Origin: Psococerastis gibbosa
Lineage: Eukaryota > Arthropoda > Insecta > Psocodea > Psocidae
Direction: 5' to 3'
NCBI GenBank assembly: GCA_963971405.1
Contig: OZ020492.1
Span: 9,176,001-9,240,000 of the forward strand
Length of the DNA stretch: 64,000 nt
Made by a program: the position numbers and the translations under genes. Under the pieces are notes generated by a model. It searched no databases. It was not told the DNA's origin and saw nothing but the letters and a program-made list of their open reading frames with translations. Each line of letters starts with the position of its first letter. Positions within the stretch are counted from its first letter, which is position 1. Below, one piece after another: positions 22,971-34,900 of this stretch.

Positions 22971-25900
22971 GTGAGAACAATTGTAACGAATACGTTATTT
23001 CGCATTTAACCTGCAGTATTGAACCTTATTCATTGAATTCAATTTCGAAATACTTCGGACTACTGATCACTTGTAACTATACAAAAATTCATGCATCTTT
23101 TCGGCTGCATTCATTTATTTTTATATATTTATATTTCTGTTAACTTATAGCCTACATTCAAGTAAAAGTAATCAACAAGAAAGCATAAAGTAAAATCGTC
23201 AATATCAAGTAGGTAGTCATTCTCACAGTGCTAGTGCCTAAGCGAAAGCGACGGTTACAAAGCTTTCTCTAAAAGATGGTGTCTAAACAATTTAGTGAAG
23301 TTAGTAGTAATTCTCCCTACTCTTATTCGGTAGCTTTCTAAGGTGAATCCTTGTAGTACCCATAGGATCCAGTCACTAACAATTGGTTGTGCGTGGTGTT
23401 GGCCTTACAAAGTCTCCCCTTTGCCTCGTTTTGCAGGTGTGGTGTCGCTATTTTGGTCAAATTTCCCCCATACCTCCCCCCCTCTCTCCCCCAGGCCAAT
23501 ATACCGTAATTCTTTGGGCCCATTACAAGTGAGTGGTAGGCCCGAACAATAACCTCCGGAGGACACACAGAGCTAAGGCGCCCGACTACAAACTATTTAG
23601 TTTTTTTAATAACTCAGCCACGTGTTCGCTCCAGCGTAAGGCCCTGTTAACGTGCATTTCTAAGAATTTGGCTGGTTGTTGTCCTGCTATACGCAGGTAT
23701 AGGTTGGGTGGTGGTGAATTTTATTAGTTGCGTTTTTGTTTCGTGTAGCAAGAGCTCATTAATTGTGGCAAATTCGAGTCCGATTAAATCTAGCTGGTTA
23801 GTACACTTTATCGGAGTTTCTCTTGCTGAAGACCCAGTTATGATCAGTGAGCAGAAGTCCCATCCGTCCATGATCCTACAATATACTAATAGCCGAGTAT
23901 ATGTATACTATCTTCGCCTCGCTGCTTGCAAGTAACAGTTGAGTAGGAAACTATCGATTCTGGTTATATTATGTATTGGGTAGGTGGGTTAGTGCCTCCC
24001 CTATTGAATGGTGTGAGCGTTTTTACTTAAATTTCTCTTTAAATATTATGTTTTAAAAGACTGATAGCAATAGCTTAAATCCTAATGGTTAAACAGTTGT
24101 GTAGCTTTCCACACCAATAATAAGCGCTGCTTTCTGATATTTCTAATCTAATCTAATGTGGTATTACGCCTCTGCAACTCCAAATTAATTTTATTTGAGT
24201 CTAAATGCGTGAACGCTTATAAGTGGCGTTGGTAAACATTCGTACGTCATACAGGCATGGTTAAGTTAATACCTTGAATTTCACGAATGTATCCAACAGC
24301 CCCTGAGACAAGTTTTCCATTTAAAGAAAATATAAAAAAAAAAAAAATGGAAATCCGCAGATCTAGCTCCTTCTAAACCTTCTTGTAGTCTAGCCTACGC
24401 TACAGTTACTGTTTCAGAGTAAGCAAGCAACATTAAGATTTATAATCTGTTGATAGTTTCGCCACGCATTCCACATGTAATTGAACCTTTCTTATTCCTA
24501 GTGACAAGTTATCAATTTATCAAAATTTTCAGTTGGAGGATTCAATTGCTGGGATATTATTAGATAAAGCTGCAGTCAACGAACCTACCGAAGATACAAA
24601 TGGTGAGAGTTTTTAAATATTAATAGAAGAAATGCTTATACATTTTTCAGCATTCCTGCCGTATATTGTTGTATAAAAAGTTAGTTTCAAGGAGTCAAGC
24701 AAATATTAAATAAATCGAGCTGGGGTTTTCAAATCTTCTTCTTATGTTCCTAGATGACGATAGTACTGACATTTGTTATGTGTTGTACGTTTGTTTTAGT
24801 ATAGTTTAAAGTTATTTGAACATAACTTTTAACATTAAATTGACTCTTAATTGAAGAGGCAACCTTCTTAAGACATTACATCCGAAAAAAGGTAAAAGAA
24901 ACTGAATCTGGTGGTACTAAAACCCACAATCTACTCCTTACCGGGGCACCGTGTCAACCATCACACTATGGATTCCACCGCACTCAGCTTAGACCAGATA
25001 CCCTATTAAGAAAGATTCAGCTTGTTAGATAGGTTATTACAGCAACACAACTACCTAACGGAACACATTTGTGAGCTTGAATTTTTTGCATTTAACACTA
25101 AATTTACTTTTGGTTGAAGAGGCAACCTCCTTAGGACATTAGATCTATTTTAAATATATTATATATCATATTTTACTGAACTGTAGTTAATTTTGATGAC
25201 CTGTTCTAGTAGAAAATCCAACTGAGCATAACAAAGAAGCTGTTGAGGACAGGGCCAGCTGGGATGGCAGTTTGGAAAGTTTGGACTTGAATTTACCTTC
25301 ATCGTATCACGCAGAACCAGGTGAAATTTTAGTAATTTGTAAATGTATTTCTATGTCTCAGATTTTTTAAAGTGCAGTGACTCGTTAATTTTCAAATGAA
25401 GAAACGAGTAACTTGGTGGACACGCTCGGCAGTTCATTATTTTCCAATCGGTTTAATATATTAAATGTATTGCGGATAAAAAGAAATCTGGGAGTTACGT
25501 GTTAAGTCATTCCCCAAGCCACTTGTCAACTTTAGAAATGACGTGTCAAGTAAACTGCTAATCCGGAGCTAACAACAAATAATTCTTGTATTAAATCAAT
25601 ATGTAAGCATTTATTTGCAAACAGATCTCTTACGTCCATTAAAATGCAAATCTTGTAGATTAATTTGAAGATTCATAGAAAATGCAGTGGCTGGCCTAAC
25701 AGCAAAGTTTTTTCCCTAATTGCTAAAGGACACACTACGGTTGTGTGGACACAGGCCCGTTGGAAAATGTTAACTTTGTTTGTCTAGTCTTTAAGTTTGA
25801 CTTTCCGTTTTACCATGCATGTTGTTCGCCAAACCTCGTCAAAGTGGAATCGTCAAAATTGCTGCTTACTAATCTTCTTTGCCTACTAAGCTGCCCATCC

Positions 25901-28900
25901 ATGTATTGGATTAACGTCAGTAGTTAATTTAGAATTTTATATTCCAGTTGACTTTTTTAATAGTCCTTCAGCTCTAAAGTTAGTGGCCGGGGGCATAATG
26001 CCTGTGGAGCCTGGTGCCCAACCATTATCAGAAGAAGAATCGGAGCATTCTCTTTTTCAAGCCCATCTTCTATCAAACTGTGAGGATGTCCGTCTAACAA
26101 TAGGTAATGAAAAGTGCTCAAATAAAGTTGAAAATATTGCTAATGTCCATAGTCCATGAGGTGATGTCAGCAGTACTTGAAAATTTAGTTGCAGGCTTTC
26201 AGCCACTGGTGCCTCTGTAACATGCAGACAGATTTTAATACAGGAAGCCAACTGTGGTAATGACAGTAGCAAAGATCTTTTATAAACGGACACAAGCACG
26301 GCACAATTATTTCACATCGACTTCGATGGCCAGGTGGTAGCGTGCTTGTACTTGTGCGAGTCTCTACCCGCCATGCGATCGGAGACGTGTCGTAACTCGA
26401 CACAAGTACCTATTAGGTAACTTAGTGAGGCGACTGAAGAGGTCAATCGGATACATTCATTGAATTGTTTGTTTGCGATTAACCTTTTTTTGAAAAAATA
26501 AATAAAAATAAAAAGTAGTAATCGAATTTGTTTTCTTGCATGCTAGGTTGACAGCTTATGAGACGGTGAAAGTATGCATAAATACATAAAAAATAAACTG
26601 TAGAAACAGAATACTTAGTAGGGCTGGGCTGGAGACCAATCTAAGAAGGGCAATATCCTAAAAATTAAAAAAAAAATTTCATCGGATTTGCATGCCTCAA
26701 TTTGATTTGTTATCAAGTGCATGAATATTTTTATCAATTGAGTTTGGTCATTGGATGCATGCTACATTATTTGGCTGCATCTCAAGGCCTTCATGTCCAT
26801 GCTCATAGTGTAACAGCGAATCCTAGGCTTAGCTTTTATTTTAACTAGCCTCAATAACTCATGAAAATATAAGGAATCTCTGAAATATAAGAGACATTTT
26901 AGTACAAGCAGTGAATTTTTTTTTAGCTCGTATTAAATTTCGGCAAAAATTAACCAATAATTAATATTCATGTTATTGCAGGGAAAGTACAAGAACCCCG
27001 AAGGAAAGTCATCGCTGTAACCGTGAATGATGACTCCACTAGTCAAGATGAAAGTATTATGGATGACACGAGTTATCCTAGCTACTTGCCGACGGACCAT
27101 ATGCCTGATTCCGATTCCACAATAACAAGTAAGTAGACGTCTTAATTCTTACTTCGAGGCTACAGTTAAATAGAAGAACTTAATACAATAGAATCAAACG
27201 TGTATTACCTTAAGACTGTCAAGAATGAATCATTATTACGTAATTGAAGACAATTGTCAGCACAACATTTAACTAATTTAATTTAATGAATAATGACTTG
27301 TCATATTGCTTGCAGGGGAAGCAAAAGAAGCCCGAAAGAAAGTCATCGCAGTAACCTTGGAGGATGACTATATTAGCCAAGATGAAAGTATTATGGACGA
27401 TACAAGTTTTCCAAGTCACTTATCAACGGATATGCCTGATTCCGATTCCACAATAACTAGTAAGTTGATTCATATTTTATTTTATTTGTCATTATCGCTG
27501 AGTAGTTATTTTGTAAATTATAAAAGTTGGTAGGCCTATTTTTTGTTGTTATCCATTTTTGCTAGGATGTCCGCGATCATCGAGACCACTGATCACATTT
27601 ATCCATGCCATAGACATTCAACTGGATACGGTTAGCAAAGCTAATCACGGACGCAACTAACGTAAGCCGTAGCAGTTCTTAATTGCGTGACATGTTCCCC
27701 TGGGTCGCAACCTGGGGGTTAGTGTTGGTGAATTAACGGAAACGAAACATCAACAAATTACAGACTATTAATGCGCAGATGAGTCAGAATTGACTGACAG
27801 TCGGAGCACGTTATCGATGCCTTCATGAGCGATTGGACGACAAAGCACAAGCCAGAAACAACAATAAACTACAGCAGTGAGAAACCTAGGAGTTCCCGAT
27901 ATGCCTAGACAATAAAAGCACCGTAATTTTTACTATCCGACCCATTACTGTGAACCGGGGGCACGCTTGACAATCCAGCCTACTAGTAACCTACCGATAC
28001 CCTTGTCAACACTGTGACAAGCAAAACCCCTTGGAAGCAGACAGCCGATGTCAGCAACCACAGCACTACGACACTAATCACTGCAACTGGCCGCACTATG
28101 CATAACGATTGACGTGTTCCTGCACTCGTGTTTCAACATAAGACATTGCGTTTCCACAAGCTATGGCCGGTGGTCTATTATACATTAGTGTACGTCAACA
28201 TGATAAATGATATTTTCTCGGCACATCAGAAAAAAACAAAATCATACATTGTTTAAGAGGGAGCTGGCCGTAGAACAGCAGTACAGGCTTCTGGCGTTTT
28301 GTATCTCACAGCATAAGTATCGATCCGATTTTTATTCTGAAGCCCTCTTTAGAATCGTAATGAATGGGGAGATGAGATGAACATGATTAAATTTTAAGTA
28401 ATTTGCTTCAAATAGTGCCAAAAAAATTATTAAAGTTACAAATTGATTGTTTGATTTTATGCCTTACCTTAGCTCGGAAAATTCTCAAACCTTGCTAGCA
28501 GTGATCTATGTTCAATGTATCACAAAACGTACAGGCGGATTTTGTGGTTATTGGTGACAAATAAGGTGAAAAACGTAATTAATAATTGTCATGCCGTTTA
28601 AAAACAATTACATTTTCGGGCATTTTGGGTATATTTAGTTCACGAGGTTACCACATACTAAGTGGCGCTTCTATCGGTTTTTATTTTTGCCTAGTTGCCG
28701 GTATGACGCATTTTGTGTATGTTTACAAACAGATGTCTGCGCTCGTTTGTGATTTCAACCCATAGGCCATAGTGTTGTATTGTTTAAATAGTTTTTTAAT
28801 TATAAGTTATAACGTTCGATAATGGGACGAAGAAAGTCCGCGGAGGTGTACCAGAGAAAGATTTTTGGTAAACGCAAAAGGTGTTTTTACTGGAAAGAGA

Positions 28901-31900
28901 TCAGACGAAGTTCGATTTGCGCAGGTGAGTTTTTGAAATTTTGCATTTGTTGCGTATATTGTCTATTAATATTAATAAATTATGAGGAAATCAAGAGCTT
29001 CGCCAGGCTTTTAGTTGCTGTCTGAAGTAAATAATTAGGTTTTTAGATATGATAATCTCGGTAACGCAGACTAATAACGTATTGTCTTATTCATTACAGT
29101 ACTGTGTTGAAGTGATTCTTTAGTTCTTTGGCTCTCAGTGTCAAAAGTATTTAAGTGCCTTGGTTCTGCTATTGTACATTGAAAGATGTGACAATATTTT
29201 ATGTCGTTAACCAATTTTGTTTGTCGAGTAGTTTGTTTTGTTGTTTTATGACGAGGTCGAGCTGCGTCCATGGATGGCATGGATGCAGATAAAATGACAA
29301 TACGCGATTGATTGATGACCCCCACGGTTAGTAGCAAATATGACGTTGCGTACTTATGTTTATGTAGGTGTATAATTTACATTATGTTATCTTATATACA
29401 ATGATTAATTTTGTAATGTTTTGTTTTAGAGGGGATCGCTTCCTCGAGAGGGAAGGTGTGATTTTAAAATCAAATTCTGCTGCAACCACTGGCAGAGATC
29501 TTCATGTTGAAGTCGAAAGTCGCGGTCTGGAAGGTGAAGCCATTGTCGAGCAGCCGCAACCTTCACCATCAACAGCGCAACAAACACCTAAGCGTAAATG
29601 CCTAGAAAGTCTGCATGTAGACGCTTGTACGCCTACAACAGAACCTTTTACGTCCCTTTCCGGTAAGTGTCACATTGCACGTACAGTTCGGTAGCAGTTT
29701 GTGTTACGTCGTAATGTTAATAGTTTCAGTAGTGCTCTGGACAATGGGCCTGCCCATTTCTCAGTATATACATCTTGGGGAGTACGCTTCGGTTTTTCAA
29801 GCAGAAGTCATTGCGATAAGCGAAGCACTTCACTTCTCAATGTCAACGAAAAGTCAAAGCTGTGTCGTTTACTCGGACAGTCAAGCCGCTCTACTGGCCT
29901 TAAAAAATCCAACCGTCACTTCATCAGTGGTGAGAGACTGCAAAGACAAGCTGAGAAAACTAATGCGAACTAAAATTGTAAATCTCGTTTGGATCCCTGG
30001 TCACCAAGGTATGGACGGTAACGAAGAGGCAGACCGATTAGCGAGAATGGGTTCTGCCCAAAAACCAATTGGCCCGGAACCAATAGTACCGATACCAACG
30101 TGCGCTATCATGAGTGTGCTTAAGAGGAAGACACACGAGAGGTTTGTCACTGAATGGAAGGCAGCTTCACTACGGCAATCAAAAGTTTTTATTCGGGAGC
30201 CCAACGAACAATGGACAGGGAAACTAATGGGCCTCCGAAGGAACTGCTTGAGAATTGTTGTAGCAGCACTCACAGGACACGGCCCATTCCGCAAACACCT
30301 GCAGCAAATAAAGGCCATCCCTCCTGGCGACATCAGTTGTCGACACTGCGGTGAGGAGGAGGAAACGGCAAAACACCTCCTGTGCGACTGTCCAGCGATG
30401 TGGCGTTCACGAAAAGACTACTTTGGGGCTGCTTTCATCTCCCCGGAAGACGTCATGAGCCATCCTACCAGATCGGCGGGCTTCATAAGAACAATGCAAC
30501 TATTTTAGTGCAGAAGTGATACAGGGTGTTCAAAGGGTTTTCCCGAGCCTACGTCTCTGGCCGCTTGCGGCACCTGTTTGACTCATAGACATAATAATAA
30601 TAATAATAATAATGGGCCTGCCCAGGGACCGTCCAAAAGAGTTCGCCACTTGTTGGTAGTTCAGGGTGTGGATGAAGTAAACTAATCCTATTTGTCGTAT
30701 TTTTTTAATAAGGCTTGCATATTTCATTTCTTTCAGTTGGCCCTCAGACTCCCCAAATTGGAGCATTTCGGTTGGACCAAGAAACGCCTAAGCGCATCCC
30801 TGGGAAATACTCGCCAATAGATACTTGTGCAACTGAAGCTGCTACTCGATTTGAAGGTAAGTGTTACTGTCAACGACAAAACCTGAACCAATCCCAATCA
30901 TCCCCCCCCTTCTTGTTGTACTTATTTCATAAATGATCCCTGCGACTTAATTATTACTCTACATTGTCAACATGTATATTTTATGTTAATGAAACTGATT
31001 TTTTCTCCTTTTAAGTTGGCAAACTACCCGCCTATAGAATAGTTCACTTGGCCCATCTCTTCAGTCAAATTCGAGGAGGCGTCCATGTTCCATTTGACTG
31101 CAGCTTTGCCAATATGGAATTTATTAAAGAGGTGAAAATAAGGACGCGCAGTATTGCGTCAACCCAGTTGATGTTTCAATGCCGACACTGCAATATTGTA
31201 AAACACTACGATCTGCAACCAAGGGATGAAGATATCGATGTAAAATTGGTCAATGGTGTAATTTCAGCTGGTATGTTTGTTTTCATTGTCAACATTAACA
31301 ATTGTATCTCCATAAAACTAGCCTTTATGTAATCCTTCTGTCGCCGGTAAACGCAAGCTCTGGAACAAAAAGCTGCGCTCTTATTTATTACTCCACAATT
31401 AATCTTCCCCACTCACAATGGAGCAATTGTTGAATATGTATGTACTTCACTCTTTTCCCTCCCGACTGTCAAATTGTGGGCACTTACCACTTCTTGCAGT
31501 TGCGGTCCCTCCCTGCTGAGATCAAGCATTGTTCATTTGGTTTGGCATTTCTAATCAATTCATTTAATTTTAGGAGTTGGTTACGCTGCCGCTGCGCCAA
31601 TTTTAGCATCGATGAACATCGCACTTATGTGTGAAAAAAAAGTTTATTATAGTTTATTAAACCCCTTAACCCCCCCCCCCCCCCTTGGATACGGCCTTCC
31701 TGCTCTTGTATTCTACTCTGAATTACTAAGTAAATTCGATCCTCTTGAGGATTTGAACTACCGTTATCCCAATTGAAATGCAAGCTATCTAACCTCTCGA
31801 CCACTGCCTTCGCCAGAGGATACTAGTTTGAAACTTCTACTTGACCTTCACTTTTCTCCTAACTAATGGCAACCATAAGCCGGCCGCCTTACCAAGTTGA

Positions 31901-34900
31901 ATCCAGCGGACCAGAGCAGGTTCAAAGATGCAGATAACTTGGTAGTGTGCACAGTGCCGGTAGGGAAACATGGTAGGACTTGTCCTGGTCACCTCCGAAC
32001 TAATCGTGTGACTTCACTGTGTTTCCCAAGTGGTTCGGAATCCACTATAATCAGGAGGTCCCCTGTCCTATGGGCCCACACCGTGGCCTGGGACTGTGTC
32101 CAACCATACTACTACTACTACTACTAATCGCAACCATATAACGTGTCTAATGTCAGCTGACTCTTCGCCCGCTGTGAGAGCTCTTGAGGAGCGGTTTTTG
32201 ACAGGAAATGGTGTCATTAGTTAAGGATGGAGTATAGTTCAAGTAGACGTTTCAAACTAGTATCCTCTGGCGAGAGCCGTGGTCGAGTGGTTAGACAGCT
32301 TGCATTTCAATTGGGTGAACGGTAGTTCCAATCCGCAAGGGGATCGGATTTACTTAACAATGCAGTGTAGAATACGATAGCAATGAGTCAATCGACCATA
32401 AGCCATCAGTCCATATCAGGACTAAGGCTGGGAGTAGCACCCACTCCCGAAACGTCGCCCACTTCCCCTGACAGTGGGCTCCGCCCTTATTGTTCGTTGA
32501 CCATGAGACCCATGCCTCTTATGACTATTAACACAACAGGCAATGTAAGTCAAACTAACCCTTTGTAAAAATGTTTAACTGTAACTTTTGTACTGTCTTA
32601 AATTGTGTTTTATTTTTTGTTCTCTGTCCATGTACTTTACCTGCTGAAGTCTGCTATGGTTGTGACTTGTGATTGTGTTTGATTTTGGGTTGCATTAAAT
32701 GTAACTGTTGATTTCAATTGCCATATTTCTATTTTCTCTGGCAGTCGTCTGTATTCGAATTAGCTTTGTAGCAATAGAGACCTACTGCCATCACCGTCGG
32801 ACAGATGAAAGTAAGGGGGCGAAGGGGAGGGGTTGCAGTTCATATGTTGACTAGGGGTTGTTGGTCACAATCATGAATGTATCCAGCATGGTAACTGCAA
32901 AGGCTTTCACGGCTGGAGTCAAATGAAGAACCAGTAGAATCCTGGTTGATGGGCCATGGTCGAGATGAAAGTGAACTGAAGATGTCGACCGCAGATGTTG
33001 ACGAAACGTTTGGAAGTTCACTTTCATCTCGACCACGGCCGATCAGCCCGGATTCTACTGGTTCTTCATCGTATCCATAATTTACAATGGTTGTGCTATG
33101 AGCAGCAACTTTCAACCATCAATATGTGTTATAGTACAGCAAGACTTATAAGCAGAGTACCTATTTAACTTGTAAGGTAAGCCTCTATAGGCAATTAGAT
33201 AATTAGAGAACGGAAGACATGGAAAAATGGATGGAAACGGGGTTCGAACCCGAGTCTCCAACTTGTGGATGTTGTTCTGACCGCTCAACTTACGAATTCA
33301 GTATTCAGTAAAGGGGGGAGCTGCCCCCCCCCCCCCCCAATTTTGAAAACTAATGTAAGTTAATTTATTACGCTCTCAATCATATTCCACATCACATTCC
33401 CTATTTTGGCCCACAACCACACCCCCCCCCCCCCCAATGGGCTGGATTCGTCCCTGGGTCCCGTCCATTTTTCCTTTCTCTAATGTAGGCCTACAATCTT
33501 CTGTTTTGTTGGAGAGATGAACCGTTTGCTATTTTAGTCTCTTGATTTTACATTTCCCAACTGAGTTCGAAATGAGAGACCATTTATCGCATTTCCAACA
33601 TCTAGGTATGTATTAAATGTATACCAAATACGTATGTCCGATGTGGGTGTAGGTACCCAGATGGCACACAATAACCCAAACCCATTGTTTGCGCCTCAGT
33701 TGGGTTTTAGGGACCGCCAACCCTCCATTTGGAGGGGGGCGTGTGCTATATGGGTGTAGACACCCTGCCGCTTTCAAGTTCAAATGCAATGGGGTTCATT
33801 TGTGGCGTCATTTTGTAGATGGCAGCACCAGCTGCAATGATATCAGAGCGTTGATTTTTCCATAAGCCTCAATACTATTTTAAAATGTTTTTTAATTACG
33901 TATTATTTTAAAGTGATATATATGAAAATTTCACAATTAAAATCATAACAAAAACTCCTGTACTAACTCATTCAAACACAGTTTACAAAACACATAATTT
34001 ACTACCCTTACAACTTCTATACAAAAAACATATACTCCTATTTTGCCATAAATACATTGCACTTCATACTACACCTCTCAAACCCTTACACTCAGCTGCC
34101 ACTAGGTCCACAGCTTATCAAGTACTACCACTCCCTAAATGGAGCAAGACGAACTCGCGGCGCTCACTACTATACCAAGCAGTAACACTATACAATTACA
34201 CAAATAAACGCACCTACAACAGCGATTCACCAGGAAAAAAAACAGTACAGGCTTATAAACGTGAAATTGTACTCTGGCTGGAGGGGGAATTATGTCACTT
34301 AAACTAACTACGTCTTGTAATTTATTTATTTATTGATTTTTACTTAGGAATGTATTTCAGTAACAAGGACCATAGTCCGCTTTGTATGTGTAAATTTAAA
34401 AAATGTAATAGAAACCGAGACATTGTATTGCTTAACAAGGACAATAGTCCGCTTTTTTTCCATGTCAATATTTATTAATATTTTTAAATATTAGTTATAT
34501 AAGTTAAAACTTATATTAGGTATGAAGTGCCACCCTCCCACGCTTCGGCTTGAGGGGGCACAGGTTATTTCACGTTCACATGTTCATTTTGTTGAGAAAT
34601 ATACGGTTTTTCTATTCTATTCTATATTTTTCAATAAATCATGGAGAATATATATATTAAATTATATGCAGCGAAATAAGGTCCAGGCATAGTAAAAATA
34701 TTATAAAAAATATTAAAAGAATTAATTAGATGCTAAGAGCTTAGTTTTCGCATGCAAACGGCGGCCATTTTGAATAATATGGATATCGGTTTGTCGTCAG
34801 CGAACCTAGTGACCAAAACTGTCCCTACAGAACCTCATTGACAGCTCCGCCAACGTTTAACAAATGAAAACGTTTTATCCAATTTTCAATTTTATACTCC

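Larger units (their letters stand above)
28822..31641 (+). pseudogene. Mutator-like transposase domain gene of the Kolobok-like element, 3' truncated (5 exons)
   Basis: Exons 28822-28924, 29432-29662, 30737-30856, 31016-31270 and 31574-about 31641 join, all in phase 1. The first opens MGRRKSAEVYQRKIFGKRKR, a basic N-terminus. The third and fourth lead into AYRIVHLAHLFSQIRG, FDCSFANMEFIKEVKIRTRS, LMFQCRHCNIVKHYD (a CxxC pair) and VKLVNGVISAGVGYAAAAPI. These match the conserved opening of the Mutator-like transposase domain found in many arthropod and cnidarian proteins (RIV-, -CSF-N-, F-C--C-, -G---G-GY---). Homology stops near LMCEKK and the sequence runs into A-rich and poly-C DNA; the catalytic remainder is missing. 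It sits inside the transposon, not the host gene. Confidence 0.78.

Noticed and set aside
28822..28924. Alternative first exon of the BNIP2-like gene
   Set aside because: It has its own ATG and compatible phase, but lies inside the TTAA-flanked transposon and splices naturally into the transposase exons.
29675..30508. 277-codon ORF as a host gene
   Set aside because: It is the RNase H/zinc end of an I-type LINE bounded by a 14-bp target duplication; the first part of the ORF is flanking intron read through by chance.
31669..31684. Poly-C tract as an assembly artefact
   Set aside because: Similar G/C runs recur many times at equivalent places in MITEs with clean target duplications, so at least most are genuine; individual lengths may still be inaccurate.
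33228..33297. Functional tRNA gene on the minus strand
   Set aside because: Perfect T-arm/B box but no closing acceptor stem or clear anticodon arm.
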